Shown here one piece after another: positions 39,201-47,294 of a stretch of 64,000 bases of DNA. The position numbers and the translations under genes were made by a program. A model generated the notes under the pieces. That model made no database searches. It was not told where the DNA came from and saw only the letters and a program-made list of their open reading frames with translations. Each line of letters starts with the position of its first letter. The stretch's first letter is position 1. The stretch is from NCBI RefSeq assembly GCF_003130205.1, contig NZ_NRDF01000001.1, forward strand, positions 367,103 through 431,102, written 5' to 3'. The DNA comes from Aggregatibacter actinomycetemcomitans. Lineage in GTDB: Bacteria; Pseudomonadota; Gammaproteobacteria; Enterobacterales; Pasteurellaceae.

Positions 39201-39887
39201 AAGTTTGGTGAGAAAATCCGGCAGCTCGCCGTCAAAAAAGTGCGGTCGATTTTGTGGGAGTTTTAATTCCGTGCCGGCAAATTTTTTAATATTTTTGACG
39301 ATATTGGTTGGTGAAATCAGGTGTTTTTGAATAAACTCGGCAACGGCATAAGGTTGCGAATAGAAATGCGCCCGCCACACGTTTTGCGCCAAATGCAATA
39401 ACAATTCGTTTTCTTCGCCGCTTAATTCCAAGTTGAAATGAATGCCCGAATTAAACGCATATTGCATGAGCATTCGGCGACAAAAACCGTGAATGGTATA
39501 AATCGTCGCCAAATCCATGTTTTGTTCCGCTAAGGTCAAACGCTGAATGGCGAGAGGGAAATCCGTAATGGTATCGGCTAATTGGCGTAAAAAATCATCT
39601 TGTTCAAATACCGCCGAATCCCGCGTTTGTTGGTACGCCGTCAATTTCTGTTTGGCATCATAAATCCGTTCACGAATTTTGCGTTTCAGTTCCTCCGTTG
39701 CCATTTCGGTAAAGGTGACCACTAGAATTTGCTCAACATTTAAACTATGAGGAAACGCATTTTCCCCCGCCTGCAACAACAGACGCAAATACAGGGAACC
39801 CATGGTGTAAGTCTTTCCCGTCCCGGCGGAGGCTTCAATAAGGCTGATGGAATTTAACGGAATGGAAATCGGATTGAGTGGTTGCAT
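36219..39887 (-). CDS. recB: RecB, exonuclease V beta subunit
   Basis: The 3'-5' helicase and nuclease of RecBCD. The 1222-residue protein has Walker A EASAGTGKTYT (~residues 18-28), Walker B FAMIDEFQDTD, MIGDPKQAIYKFRGAD and the helicase motif VTIHKSKGLEYDLVW. The C-terminal nuclease domain has FMDLVFYHNGKYYLADYKSN, with the Asp and Lys of the metal-dependent active site intact. Length is close to E. coli RecB (1180). It is transcribed with recD. Confidence 0.97.
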   Translation of the reverse strand: MQPLNPISIPLNSISLIEASAGTGKTYTMGSLYLRLLLQAGENAFPHSLNVEQILVVTFTEMATEELKRKIRERIYDAKQKLTAYQQTRDSAVFEQDDFLRQLADTITDFPLAIQRLTLAEQNMDLATIYTIHGFCRRMLMQYAFNSGIHFNLELSGEENELLLHLAQNVWRAHFYSQPYAVAEFIQKHLISPTNIVKNIKKFAGTELKLPQNRPHFFDGELPDFLTKLADYSQQFVAQTAAVKKHWLENEGDVLTLIETEVNTKYKSAKEQKLNRRSFTSATRPKWLAMMKAWAESDQTDFPDCFSRFGQTAMNEQKGEEAKDALTHSLFVEIDELLQLAEQQGLLSQALWFHYLQMLNAQLVEYKLSHSEKSFNDLLRLLKEALYHPDNAEFARLIRHQFPFAMIDEFQDTDAVQYQIFSKIYVEQLSPDVQSDSGFIMIGDPKQAIYKFRGADIFTYFQAASQAQHRFNLAKNYRSHQHVVDAVNRLFDFTKQPPFLYKDIQFLPVSARTDHLQFWLNGQPEPAVRFYVDEASVKDNMAKACAVSIQHWLQSAVENSAVFRPDDKGGEQALKPESIAVLVRSRKEAELVKNELRRLGIASVYLSEDSNVFDSSAAKDLLMILTACLNPFSERHILNAVATAIFAQTGADIQRIRMDETRWEHWVEKFIHYQRTWQKQGVLVMLHQLFQQEKITETLYPTVDGKRLVTDLLHLAELLQEAATLNESEAALLRWFEKQIQGEDRQKEQQVRLESELQLVKIVTIHKSKGLEYDLVWLPFIGYASTFRGDRIATYYDEAQGAALWDFDKSHSALVQQEDFAEQLRLLYVALTRAKYQLVIGVPQTFEQKWSSLLYVLTQGAIQTSEKPNAYDSLPLLENLVARALQGSVQIANTAELTPLALQVHSETPTPLQAAKFTGNIEQNWTVTSFSAMEAIHQNKAYFKAQQMAESAVDFPSVFDLGKDYDFNEQGQSTEMIQETAADESAYPFGYSPFDFPHGINIGTALHRFLEKTDFDRPLNEDKIQKLCHRLQLEETWLPTLQQWISAILHTPLSAQDPSLQLANLTRQHCVKEMQFYLKLNRTFDVAAFNRALQQHHHLPSEPLQFEAIKGMLRGFMDLVFYHNGKYYLADYKSNFLGVEAQNYVGTGLQQAMLTNHYDWQYLLYTLALHRYLQQRDANYAYETHFGGVFYCFLRGMNGENQNGVFFDKPDYALIQALENLF

Positions 39888-39956
39888 GGTTACCGGTTAA
39901 TGAAAATAAAATTTGAATAAAACAAGGGCGGAAAACCGCTCCGCCCAATATCCTCA

Positions 39957-40313
39957 TTAGAAGCTGATGACTTTGTCTGCCCACAACGTCCAGTCTGACA
40001 CGTCAGCCAAAGTGCCGAGGGTGACGCCGTTAATTAATTTGGCATCCAATAACCCGCGTGCTTTTACGCAGCTGGTGCAAAGTTTCACTTCTGCGCCTTG
40101 TGCAACCAGAATATCCAGCACTTGTTGCACGTTATAACCTTCGTTCGGGCTTTGACCGGCAAGACCGCTTAAAATCGAATCGGAGAAACAGAACACTTTA
40201 ATGTCCACTTCTTTGCCGTGATCTTCCTGCAAGTTAATGGCAAAACGTAATCCGTTAAAGGTTTTTTCACCGCCGTATGGCGAGTCATTTAAGATAAAAA
40301 GAATTTTTTGCAT
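39957..40313 (-). CDS. DsrE/YchN-family small protein
   Basis: A 118-residue cytoplasmic protein of the DsrE/DsrF/YchN fold. It starts MQKILFILNDSPYGGEKTFNGLR and has the cysteine pair CTSC at residues ~79-82, which resembles a sulfur-relay active site. Related proteins carry persulfide sulfur or are of unknown function (E. coli YchN). It is monocistronic and lies upstream of recB without overlap. The biological role is open. Confidence 0.85.
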   Translation of the reverse strand: MQKILFILNDSPYGGEKTFNGLRFAINLQEDHGKEVDIKVFCFSDSILSGLAGQSPNEGYNVQQVLDILVAQGAEVKLCTSCVKARGLLDAKLINGVTLGTLADVSDWTLWADKVISF

Positions 40314-40481
40314 AATGATTAACCTATCTAATAAATTTAATCAAAAACAGTAGAAAATATTAATTTTCCATTGTGATTTCCAATCTGAAAAAATAAAAAC
40401 GATAAAAAGTTAAGAAAGGCATTTTCGGCCAATTTTAGCAAAAAATCGGTGGCGTTGCGACGGATTTGGCGAAATAAATAA

Positions 40482-40558
40482 TGGTGCGACCGGCTGGACT
40501 CGAACCAGTGACCCCCACCATGTCAAGGTGGTGCTCTAACCAACTGAGCTACGGTCGC
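40482..40558 (-). tRNA. tRNA-Val (anticodon GAC)
   Basis: The minus strand folds into a cloverleaf: acceptor GCGACCG with CGGTCGC, D-arm GCTC-AGTTGGTTA-GAGC, anticodon stem CCACC with GGTGG around loop TTGACAT (anticodon at 40522-40524) and a TTCGAGTC T-loop. The genomic CCA is encoded (TGG at 40482-40484). It closely resembles E. coli valV/valW. The rest of 40314-40746 shows no gene, only an uptake-sequence hairpin. Confidence 0.97.
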
Positions 40559-40679
40559 AGTGAAAAGTGCGCTAATGATAGCTAGCTTTTCCGGCTAAAA
40601 CAAGTCTTTTATTTGATTGCGTTGATGATTGCAAAAAAATTAACCAGTTCATTATGCAGATAAAAATGTCAAAAAAACG

Positions 40680-40717
40680 AACCGCACTTTGTTTCAAAGT
40701 TTCAAAAAGTGCGGTTA
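40680..40717 (-). terminator. Inverted uptake-sequence terminator of fabA
   Basis: AACCGCACTTTG and CAAAAAGTGCGGTT form inverted arms about 30 bases downstream of the fabA stop. Confidence 0.7.
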
Positions 40718-40746
40718 AAAATTTAAGTGTTTTTTAAGGTTGCGAG

Positions 40747-41277
40747 TTAGAAACTTGAGGTATCTTGAAACAAGCCGACTTTCAAATCCGTTGCGGTGTA
40801 AATAACACGACCATCCACTTCCACTTCGCCGTCTGCCATGCCCATGACTAATTTGCGGTTAATCACGCGTTTCATGTTAATGCGATAAACGACTTTTTTC
40901 GCCGTCGGGAGAATTTGCCCGGTAAATTTCACTTCGCCAACGCCTAAGGCTCTGCCTTTGCCTTTGCCGCCAACCCAACCTAAAAAGAAGCCGACTAATT
41001 GCCACATGGCATCTAAGCCCAAACAACCCGGCATAACAGGGTCGCCGATAAAGTGGCAGGCGAAAAACGGTAAATCAGGATGAATATCCAACTCGGCTTC
41101 AATGTAGCCTTTGCCAAATGTACCGCCGTCTTCAGTCATTTTTACGATACGATCCATCATGAGCATGGTCGGTGCCGGCAATTGCGGGCCTTCTTTGCCA
41201 AACAATTCACCACGTCCTGAAGCCAATAAATCTTCGTAAGTGTAACTGTCTTTAATGTTTGGAGTACAAGTGTTCAT
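40747..41277 (-). CDS. fabA: FabA, 3-hydroxydecanoyl-ACP dehydratase/isomerase
   Basis: A cytoplasmic enzyme that dehydrates 3-hydroxydecanoyl-ACP and isomerises the product, starting unsaturated fatty acid synthesis. The 176-residue hot-dog protein has the active-site histidine H75 in [12 protein letters not shown] and aspartate D89 in CLGLDAMWQ. Position after the Lon-like gene and matP is as in E. coli (matP-ycbZ-fabA). Confidence 0.97.
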   Translation of the reverse strand: MNTCTPNIKDSYTYEDLLASGRGELFGKEGPQLPAPTMLMMDRIVKMTEDGGTFGKGYIEAELDIHPDLPFFACHFIGDPVMPGCLGLDAMWQLVGFFLGWVGGKGKGRALGVGEVKFTGQILPTAKKVVYRINMKRVINRKLVMGMADGEVEVDGRVIYTATDLKVGLFQDTSSF

Positions 41278-41419
41278 TATTAATCATCCTATAAAATTTG
41301 TTTAAGCGATTCAAAATTGAATGCGGGTGGGATTCTAACAAAGCATCCCGGCATTTAGAATAGCTAACACTTGTACGCCTAACTTGTCCGATCAGTTATT
41401 TTTTTATGGAAATATCGAT

Positions 41420-43204
41420 TTAACGATTTTTTCTGCCGAAGAATAAATCCCAAAGACCGTGCTTGTGGGATTGTTGCTCGGAGTATTGCTCAATACGCTG
41501 ATTGATCAAACGGGACAACGGCATGGTGCTGAAATCGTACGTTTTATTCTCCTGCTCTACCAAGTCCCGTTGCAATAAAATCTCACAGGCTTGATCCACG
41601 GTTTCCACTGGATAAATAAAAAATTCCTGATTTTTAACCGCACTGACCACCGCTTCGGACAAGCTCAACTGATTGAGTACCGCACTCGGAATCATCACGC
41701 CTTGCTTGCCCGTTAATCCTCGGCATTGGCAAATAGTGAAAAAGCCCTCAATTTTGTCATTCACGCCCCCTACGGAATGCACCAAACCGAATTGATCGAT
41801 AGCGCCTGTAATGGCGATGGATTGCGGCAACGGCAAGGCGGATAATGCGCTCAATAATACGCAAAAACCGGCGAGTGAAGCGCTGTCGCCGTCAATTTCG
41901 CCGTAAGATTGCTCGAACACCAAAGACGCGGAAAACGGCAGTTGTGAGGGCAACTCGAGAATATTCGCCAAACAGGCTTCGGCAATCATAATGCCTTTGC
42001 TGTGAATGTTGCCCGCCAGTTCATTTTTGCGTTCCACATCGACGATTTCACCATCGCCAAATTGCACGATACAACTGATTCGGGAAGGTTCACTGAAAGA
42101 TAAAGGCATGCCGGGATATTCAATCACCGATAAGCCGTTAATCTGCCCCACCATTTCGCCCTCGGTCGCCACATAGATTTGATCCTGCAAAATGGCGTCA
42201 TAGGTTTGTTCACGCAAAAAGCCGTATTGCGCCGTTTTATGTAAAAAATAGCGCTCAAAATCCACCGCACTTAATATATCGGATTCGCTTAAAAGTGCGG
42301 TCTCTGTGAGTAGCGTTTTTAATTTCAACGGCGATACATTAATCAAATGACGATTCTCACTGTCACGCACCAACAATTGATACAGTTTGTTAAAACCGCT
42401 TAATTCTAACGGCGGTAAGTGATTTTGTTGTGCGACGGTTTGCACATAATTCATCCATTGTTGTTGCTGTTCCGCCGTTTTCACACTGCAATAACTTTCA
42501 ATTTCCCCATAATCCGCCAGTTGATAAAGCCCTTCTTCCAGTTCTTCCAACATGGCTAATTCCGTGCGGTTGCCCAGCACAATGACTTTCAATTGCAACG
42601 GATAGCTTGGAATTTCACAAGGTAGGGTTTTAAACGGATGGGCGGAATACCAATCAAACATCCCCGTCGTTAAAATCTGTTTCAGGCGTTGCCATAAATC
42701 AAATTGCGCCAATAACGCCCCGGCGCTGACAATCAACACACCGTGATTCAACTGATGAACCAAGCCGGCGTGAAGCTGAATATCATGTGAAGACGCATGA
42801 ATTTTAACGGAACCGAAAAGCTGAAATTGATCGAAATACAATGCCGTTGCGACGGTTTTCTGCGCGGCGAAATTGTCCTCTACCGATTGCGCCGGCGCCG
42901 TATAAACACGCGGAAAAGAAAAGGAATCGCCCTGCTCCACAATGTATTGCACGCCGTTCACCGCAAGCGCCGGTTGTTGTTTTGCAATAAAACCTTCCAA
43001 TAAAGCGGCGTACTCCGCTTGGTCATCGGCTTTCAGGACCAATAAAGTGCGGTGGGAATTTCGGATGAAATTACAGATGGCTTCGCCCGCGCGGGGTTGT
43101 AGAGAGAAAAAATCCTGAGGTTGTGAGGGAATTTCAGTCACGGATAATTCCGGACGTAACGCCTGCCAAGACAATGTGTTATTAGATAAAGAAGATGAAG
43201 TCAC
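41420..43204 (-). CDS. Lon-like ATP-independent-looking protease (YcbZ type)
   Basis: A 594-residue protein with a C-terminal Lon-type Ser/Lys protease domain. The catalytic serine is S441 in GEIDGDSASLAGF and the lysine is K484 in GGVNDKIEGFF. The N-terminal part aligns with the YcbZ family, and no intact P-loop is visible in it. YcbZ has been linked to ribosome assembly and translation in E. coli, though its substrate is not well known. The gene is divergent from matP and upstream of fabA, a conserved trio. Confidence 0.9.
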   Translation of the reverse strand: MTSSSLSNNTLSWQALRPELSVTEIPSQPQDFFSLQPRAGEAICNFIRNSHRTLLVLKADDQAEYAALLEGFIAKQQPALAVNGVQYIVEQGDSFSFPRVYTAPAQSVEDNFAAQKTVATALYFDQFQLFGSVKIHASSHDIQLHAGLVHQLNHGVLIVSAGALLAQFDLWQRLKQILTTGMFDWYSAHPFKTLPCEIPSYPLQLKVIVLGNRTELAMLEELEEGLYQLADYGEIESYCSVKTAEQQQQWMNYVQTVAQQNHLPPLELSGFNKLYQLLVRDSENRHLINVSPLKLKTLLTETALLSESDILSAVDFERYFLHKTAQYGFLREQTYDAILQDQIYVATEGEMVGQINGLSVIEYPGMPLSFSEPSRISCIVQFGDGEIVDVERKNELAGNIHSKGIMIAEACLANILELPSQLPFSASLVFEQSYGEIDGDSASLAGFCVLLSALSALPLPQSIAITGAIDQFGLVHSVGGVNDKIEGFFTICQCRGLTGKQGVMIPSAVLNQLSLSEAVVSAVKNQEFFIYPVETVDQACEILLQRDLVEQENKTYDFSTMPLSRLINQRIEQYSEQQSHKHGLWDLFFGRKNR

Positions 43205-43312
43205 GTTAATCTCTGGGTTATGTTTAATTTGCGCGCATTATCGCATATTTCTTCGCGTCTTTCTTAGTCTCGCGTAAAAATTTGCTAGAAAATCCGTGAC
43301 AAAAAGCGTATA

Positions 43313-43333
43313 GTGACACAGTTACCACGTCAC
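43313..43333. promoter_or_regulatory. Overlapping matS-like sites upstream of matP
   Basis: GTGAC-ACA-GTTAC and GTTAC-CAC-GTCAC share the middle GTTAC. Each matches 11 of 13 positions of the E. coli matS consensus GTGACRNYGTCAC. They lie 18-38 bases before the matP ATG, where bound MatP could block its own transcription. Confidence 0.5.
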
Positions 43334-43350
43334 TAAGATGGTTTAGCAAA

Positions 43351-43797
43351 ATGAAATATCAAAAGTTAGAAAATCAAGAAGCACATTGGAAATGGGTTTA
43401 TTTAACGAAAAAAGCCCGCGAAGGCGAAAACGTTACCCGTTACGAAGAAAAAAGTTTGCAGGAAGGCATCGTTAAACAACTCATCGGCTGTCAAAATTAC
43501 CCGCAAAAAATTGAAGAATGGATAAAAACCCATTTGGCACCGGAATTGGTGATCAAGCTCGACCAAGCCATTCGCGCCAGAAGAAAACGTTTTTTCAACG
43601 GTGAAAAACAATCCACCAAGAAAAAATCCATAGATTTGGAATATGCCGTTTGGCTGCGTTTATCCAAATATTCCCGCAAAATGCAAATGACGCTGTCGGA
43701 AACCATTTCCTACATGATTGACGAGCGCGAGAAAAAAGCCTTGTACGAAAACCAAATGTCCGCCATGAAAGCGGGGTTGAAAGATCTGCTGAAATAA
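43351..43797 (+). CDS. matP: MatP, macrodomain Ter protein
   Basis: A 148-residue DNA-binding protein that condenses the terminus macrodomain by binding matS sites and bridges it to the divisome. It starts MKYQKLENQEAHWKWVYL, with the four-helix N-domain, then a ribbon-helix-helix (SIDLEYAVWLRLSKYSRKMQM, ~90-130) and a C-terminal coiled coil used for tetramers. Its presence suggests the window may lie near the replication terminus, although matP is not always there. It is divergent from the Lon-like gene and fabA. Confidence 0.95.
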   Translation: MKYQKLENQEAHWKWVYLTKKAREGENVTRYEEKSLQEGIVKQLIGCQNYPQKIEEWIKTHLAPELVIKLDQAIRARRKRFFNGEKQSTKKKSIDLEYAVWLRLSKYSRKMQMTLSETISYMIDEREKKALYENQMSAMKAGLKDLLK

Positions 43798-43830
43798 AAA
43801 AAGACAAGTCCGATAAGGGCTTGTCTTTGT
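43796..43830. terminator. Bidirectional terminator between matP and cspD-like gene
   Basis: AAGACAAGTCC and GGGCTTGTCTT form the stem around GATAA, with A- and T-runs outside. Both converging genes can use it. Confidence 0.8.
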
Positions 43831-43863
43831 ACTTCTAATGGCTACTAATAAGGAATCTTTAAT

Positions 43864-44073
43864 TTATTCTACAACGGGAATGATTTTTGTCGCGTGAGAG
43901 CCTTTGTCGCCGTGAATCACTTCAAACTGGACTTTTTGACCTGCTTTCAATGAACGATACCCTTCCATTTCAATCACTGAATAATGTGCAAAGATATCGG
44001 TATCACTGCCTTCAACAGAAATAAAGCCAAATCCTTTTGCATTATTAAACCATTTAACAACACCAACTTCCAT
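43864..44073 (-). CDS. cspD: Cold-shock-domain protein, CspD-like
   Basis: A 69-residue single cold-shock domain with RNP1 KGFGFISVEG and RNP2 DIFAHYSV, a five-stranded single-stranded nucleic-acid binder. The start MEVGVVKWFNNAKGFGFI resembles CspD of E. coli and H. influenzae more than CspA. CspD inhibits replication in stationary E. coli cells; whether this one does is inferred. The leader upstream of the ATG is about 190 bases with no gene. Confidence 0.9.
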   Translation of the reverse strand: MEVGVVKWFNNAKGFGFISVEGSDTDIFAHYSVIEMEGYRSLKAGQKVQFEVIHGDKGSHATKIIPVVE

Positions 44074-44262
44074 AATTCAAACCTCTTATGGTTTTTAGTC
44101 CTTATAGAACTACATTTACTTCAATAAGACAAAATGCCCTATCACCTTGATTTGCTGACGGTTATATTAAGTAAATTTGTTGCTTGCGCAATAAAAAAAG
44201 TTTCAAAATCAAACAGAGATCACAAAAATTATTAGAATTTTGCTGCAAAAACACTTCAGCAA

Positions 44263-44427
44263 TTACTTCTCTTTTGCTTTATCCGCCCGATTTTGTTTCC
44301 GTAATTGTTTTGCCACCCGGGCGATGGCTTCGCCGCTGCCCACGCCTTGCGCCATTAATTCCTGAATTTTTTCCACGGCAAGTTGCTGCTGTTCATGGGT
44401 TAAATATAATAAATCGTTATCTAACAT
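44263..44427 (-). CDS. yoaH: YoaH/UPF0181 family small protein
   Basis: A 54-residue protein beginning [20 protein letters not shown] and continuing [20 protein letters not shown]. It matches the UPF0181 family (E. coli Yoa[21 protein letters not shown]), with a lysine-rich C-terminus. The function is unknown. The start has GGAAAT 6-11 bases upstream. An antisense frame covers the same bases and is rejected. It lies just downstream of truC, possibly on the same transcript. Confidence 0.9.
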   Translation of the reverse strand: MLDNDLLYLTHEQQQLAVEKIQELMAQGVGSGEAIARVAKQLRKQNRADKAKEK

Positions 44428-44479
44428 TGCATTTCCTTTATATTTGTATAAAAAGTGCGGTCGTTTTTTTAACTATTTT

Positions 44480-45193
44480 TTACCACTGAAACGTCCGCAT
44501 TAAATGTTTCCATTGCTCATCCAATCCCGCTTCAATGGTTATCGGCTGCCCTGTCAGCGGGTGAACAAAGGTTAATTTTTCGGCGTGTAACATTAAACGG
44601 GAACAACCGGTGTGTTCCGTAAAAGCACGATTTTGGTGCAAATCGCCGTATTGCGTATCGCCCAAAACCGGATGAAAAATATGTTTCATGTGACGGCGAA
44701 GCTGGTGTTTACGCCCGGTTTTCGGCGTTAAACGGACCAACGAATAGCGTGAAGTGGCATAACGCCCCACGCCGTAAGGCATTTCAACGGTTTTCAATCC
44801 GTCGTAAAAAGTGACCGCACTTTGCGGCGCTTTATCCTGCTGCGCAAACTTATCGGCAATTTTATCCAACTTCACTTTCAACGGATAATCAATTTCACCC
44901 TGCCCTGTCACATAACCACGAACTACCGCCAAATATTGCTTTTCCGTTTGTTTTTGTTCAAATTGGTGACATAATAAATTCGCCGTTTCGCTGTTCAACG
45001 CAAATAATAATACGCCTGATGTGGGACGATCCAAACGATGAATGGGATACACCAACCGCCCGATTTGATCCCGTAAGGTTTGCATCACAAATTGCGTTTC
45101 GTGACGATCAAGCCAACTGCGATGCACCAACATCCCCGCCGGTTTATTTACCGCAACCAGCACATCATCCTGATACAAAATGTCTAAATTCAT
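44480..45193 (-). CDS. truC: TruC, tRNA pseudouridine(65) synthase
   Basis: A 237-residue RluA-family synthase that modifies U65 in tRNA. The catalytic aspartate is D55 in IHRLDRPTSG; LTPKTGRKHQLRRHM and HPVLGDTQYGD follow. It overlaps the stop of yqcC by 4 bases, as truC and yqcC are paired in E. coli, so translational coupling is likely. No S4 domain is present, as expected for TruC. Confidence 0.95.
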   Translation of the reverse strand: MNLDILYQDDVLVAVNKPAGMLVHRSWLDRHETQFVMQTLRDQIGRLVYPIHRLDRPTSGVLLFALNSETANLLCHQFEQKQTEKQYLAVVRGYVTGQGEIDYPLKVKLDKIADKFAQQDKAPQSAVTFYDGLKTVEMPYGVGRYATSRYSLVRLTPKTGRKHQLRRHMKHIFHPVLGDTQYGDLHQNRAFTEHTGCSRLMLHAEKLTFVHPLTGQPITIEAGLDEQWKHLMRTFQW

Positions 45194-45504
45194 TGTTGTT
45201 GCAGCAGTTTTTCGATTTCAATGATCGGGAGCAATAATTCCGCCAAATAATCGTCTTCCTTTAACGCTTCCTCTAAATACGGACTGATGGCAATTTGGTT
45301 CGGCAACGGTGCTTGGCTTTCCAGCAACGCGTACATACGCGGAATAAAAATCCATTGCAGCCACTCCGTCGGGCTCATGGTATCCAACGCAAAAGGCTGT
45401 TCACTCAAAAAAGCGTCTTCCTGCGGCGGCATGGCTTGCCACAACGCCAAACGTTCCATGGTTTTCTGCAAATTTTGCAAATGTAACCGGGTTTGTTGAT
45501 ACAT
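45190..45504 (-). CDS. yqcC: YqcC family protein
   Basis: A 104-residue all-helical protein of the YqcC family, always found next to truC in enterobacteria and Pasteurellaceae. It has no known catalytic motif. The conserved WLQWIFIPRMYALLE is visible in the middle. The function is unknown; an accessory role with TruC is suggested only by neighbourhood. It is divergent from the zinc-ribbon gene. Confidence 0.9.
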   Translation of the reverse strand: MYQQTRLHLQNLQKTMERLALWQAMPPQEDAFLSEQPFALDTMSPTEWLQWIFIPRMYALLESQAPLPNQIAISPYLEEALKEDDYLAELLLPIIEIEKLLQQQ

Positions 45505-45612
45505 AAGAAATACCTCGTAAAAAAACGGCTCATTGTAGAAGATTTGCCGTTTTTACGCCAGCGCGACAAATTTCGTGTAGAATTCGCCTTTTACTCTCTC
45601 ATGTGAACAATT

Positions 45613-46395
45613 ATGTATTTAATCGAAGCCTTTTTCTCCCGCCAAAACAATCTATTTCCCTTGGAACAACAAAGCCATTGCATTAATCAAATTATCGAAC
45701 AATGGCGTTATAACGGACAGATTATCGGGCGTGAGATTCCGCAATTTATTGCCGAACAGGAAAACCAACAAGGCTTGGCGGTGCGTGTTACCTGCCCCGA
45801 ACAAACCTCGCTCTTGGCGGAGTTTAATAATCAACCGGTGAATGACGCCCTTCAAGCGGCAGAAAAGTGCGGTGTGTTTTTCGAGAGTTTTCACATTGTG
45901 GCGGAAGATCTCAATTCTGAAATCACCGCCACGGAAACACCCGCCTGGCAACTGCTCTACACCACCTATTTGCAATCCTGTTCTCCCCTGCAAAGCGGCG
46001 ATTCTCTACAGCCGATCCCGCTGTATAAACAACTGAAAAACATACCGCACTTGGCAATGGATTTAATCAAATGGCAGGAAAATTGGCAGGCGTGCGATCA
46101 GCTGCAAATGAACGGTTCCGTGCTGGAGCAACAAGCCTTAGCGGAAATCTCGGGCACACAAAGCACGCTGTTTAAGCACGGCTATCATTTAACGCAGGAA
46201 ATTGAGCAACACAGCGGCATTCCCACATACTATTATTTATACCGCATCGGCGGCGAAAGCCGTGCAGCGGAATTGCAATCCCATTGCCCGTTGTGTAAAA
46301 GAAAGTGGGTCTTAAATGCACCGCTTTTTGGCTTCTTATATTTTAAATGTGATCATTGCCGCCTCGTTTCAAACCTCTCGTGGCATTGGCAATAA
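45613..46395 (+). CDS. Zinc-ribbon protein, DUF2310 type
   Basis: A 260-residue protein with a C-terminal zinc ribbon: CPLCKRKW at residues ~226-233 and CDHC about 20 residues later. The N-terminal ~200 residues are of no recognised fold. A family of such Pasteurellaceae proteins is annotated as possible nucleic-acid-binding proteins. It is followed by queF after 8 bases, so the two are probably cotranscribed. Function unknown. Confidence 0.8.
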   Translation: MYLIEAFFSRQNNLFPLEQQSHCINQIIEQWRYNGQIIGREIPQFIAEQENQQGLAVRVTCPEQTSLLAEFNNQPVNDALQAAEKCGVFFESFHIVAEDLNSEITATETPAWQLLYTTYLQSCSPLQSGDSLQPIPLYKQLKNIPHLAMDLIKWQENWQACDQLQMNGSVLEQQALAEISGTQSTLFKHGYHLTQEIEQHSGIPTYYYLYRIGGESRAAELQSHCPLCKRKWVLNAPLFGFLYFKCDHCRLVSNLSWHWQ

Positions 46396-46403
46396 GGAAA
46401 AAT

Positions 46404-47243
46404 ATGCACTACCAAGACCCAAGCCTGAACGCTTTAAAACTCGGTCAGCAAACAAAATATGCGGAAAAATATGACCGCACTTTATTACAACCCGTGCCAC
46501 GCCGCCTCAATCGTGACACCTTAGGCATTACGCAAACCCAGCCGTTTTCCATCGGCACCGATATTTGGACGGCGTATGAAATTTCATGGCTGAACCCGAA
46601 AGGTGTGCCGCAAGTGGCGATCGCCGATGTGCAAATTGATTTTCGCAGTGAAAATTTAATCGAATCGAAAAGTTTTAAACTGTATTTAAACAGCTTCAAC
46701 CAAACAAAATTTGCCGATTTCGCCGAGGTTCAGCACATTTTGCAACAAGATTTACAAAATTGCGCTAAGGGTGAAGTCAAAGTGCGGTTAAATTCATTGG
46801 CAAATTATACGAATCAGCCCATTGTGGCGTTACATGGCGACGGTATTGATGGGCTGGATATTGATATTGAAGATTATGCGTTTAATGCGGACTTGCTGGA
46901 GAATTGTACGAACGGCGACATCGTAGAAGAAACGCTGGTCAGCCATTTGCTCAAATCCAACTGTCTGATCACCCAACAACCGGACTGGGGCAGCCTGCAA
47001 ATTCATTATGTAGGCAAGCAAATTAACCGCGAACAGCTGCTGCGCTACATCATCTCATTTCGTCAGCACAACGAATTCCACGAACAATGCGTCGAACGCA
47101 TTTTCTGCGATCTCATGCACTACGCTAAACCGGAAAAACTCACCGTTTACGCGCGCTACACCCGCCGCGGCGGTTTGGACATCAACCCATACCGCTCCAA
47201 CTTTGAACCTTTACCACCGAATTTACGACTGGCACGACAGTAA
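46404..47243 (+). CDS. queF: QueF, NADPH-dependent 7-cyano-7-deazaguanine reductase
   Basis: Reduces preQ0 to preQ1 in queuosine synthesis for tRNA wobble positions. The 279-residue protein is the long, bidomain type of gamma-proteobacteria. The NADPH motif [15 protein letters not shown] (~87-101) and catalytic C187 with D194 ([13 protein letters not shown]) are both present. A longer frame starts at 46356, but the ATG at 46404 follows AAGGAA by 5 bases and gives the normal N-terminus. It follows the zinc-ribbon gene. Confidence 0.96.
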   Translation: MHYQDPSLNALKLGQQTKYAEKYDRTLLQPVPRRLNRDTLGITQTQPFSIGTDIWTAYEISWLNPKGVPQVAIADVQIDFRSENLIESKSFKLYLNSFNQTKFADFAEVQHILQQDLQNCAKGEVKVRLNSLANYTNQPIVALHGDGIDGLDIDIEDYAFNADLLENCTNGDIVEETLVSHLLKSNCLITQQPDWGSLQIHYVGKQINREQLLRYIISFRQHNEFHEQCVERIFCDLMHYAKPEKLTVYARYTRRGGLDINPYRSNFEPLPPNLRLARQ

Positions 47244-47248
47244 AAACA

Positions 47249-47290
47249 AAAGTGCGGTTAAAAAACGCTATGGATTTTGACCGCACTTTT
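47249..47290. repeat. Left 42-bp repeat / terminator at the edge of the pgt-afu cluster
   Basis: This inverted pair of uptake sequences with a specific spacer (AAAAAACGCTATGGATTTTG) can terminate both queF and the regulator gene. It matches 57097-57138 in the same orientation at 39 of 42 positions. Confidence 0.8.
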
Positions 47291-47294
47291 TGAT

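Noticed and set aside
44184..44489. Plus-strand frame of 101 codons
   Set aside because: It is antisense to yoaH, which has clear family similarity.
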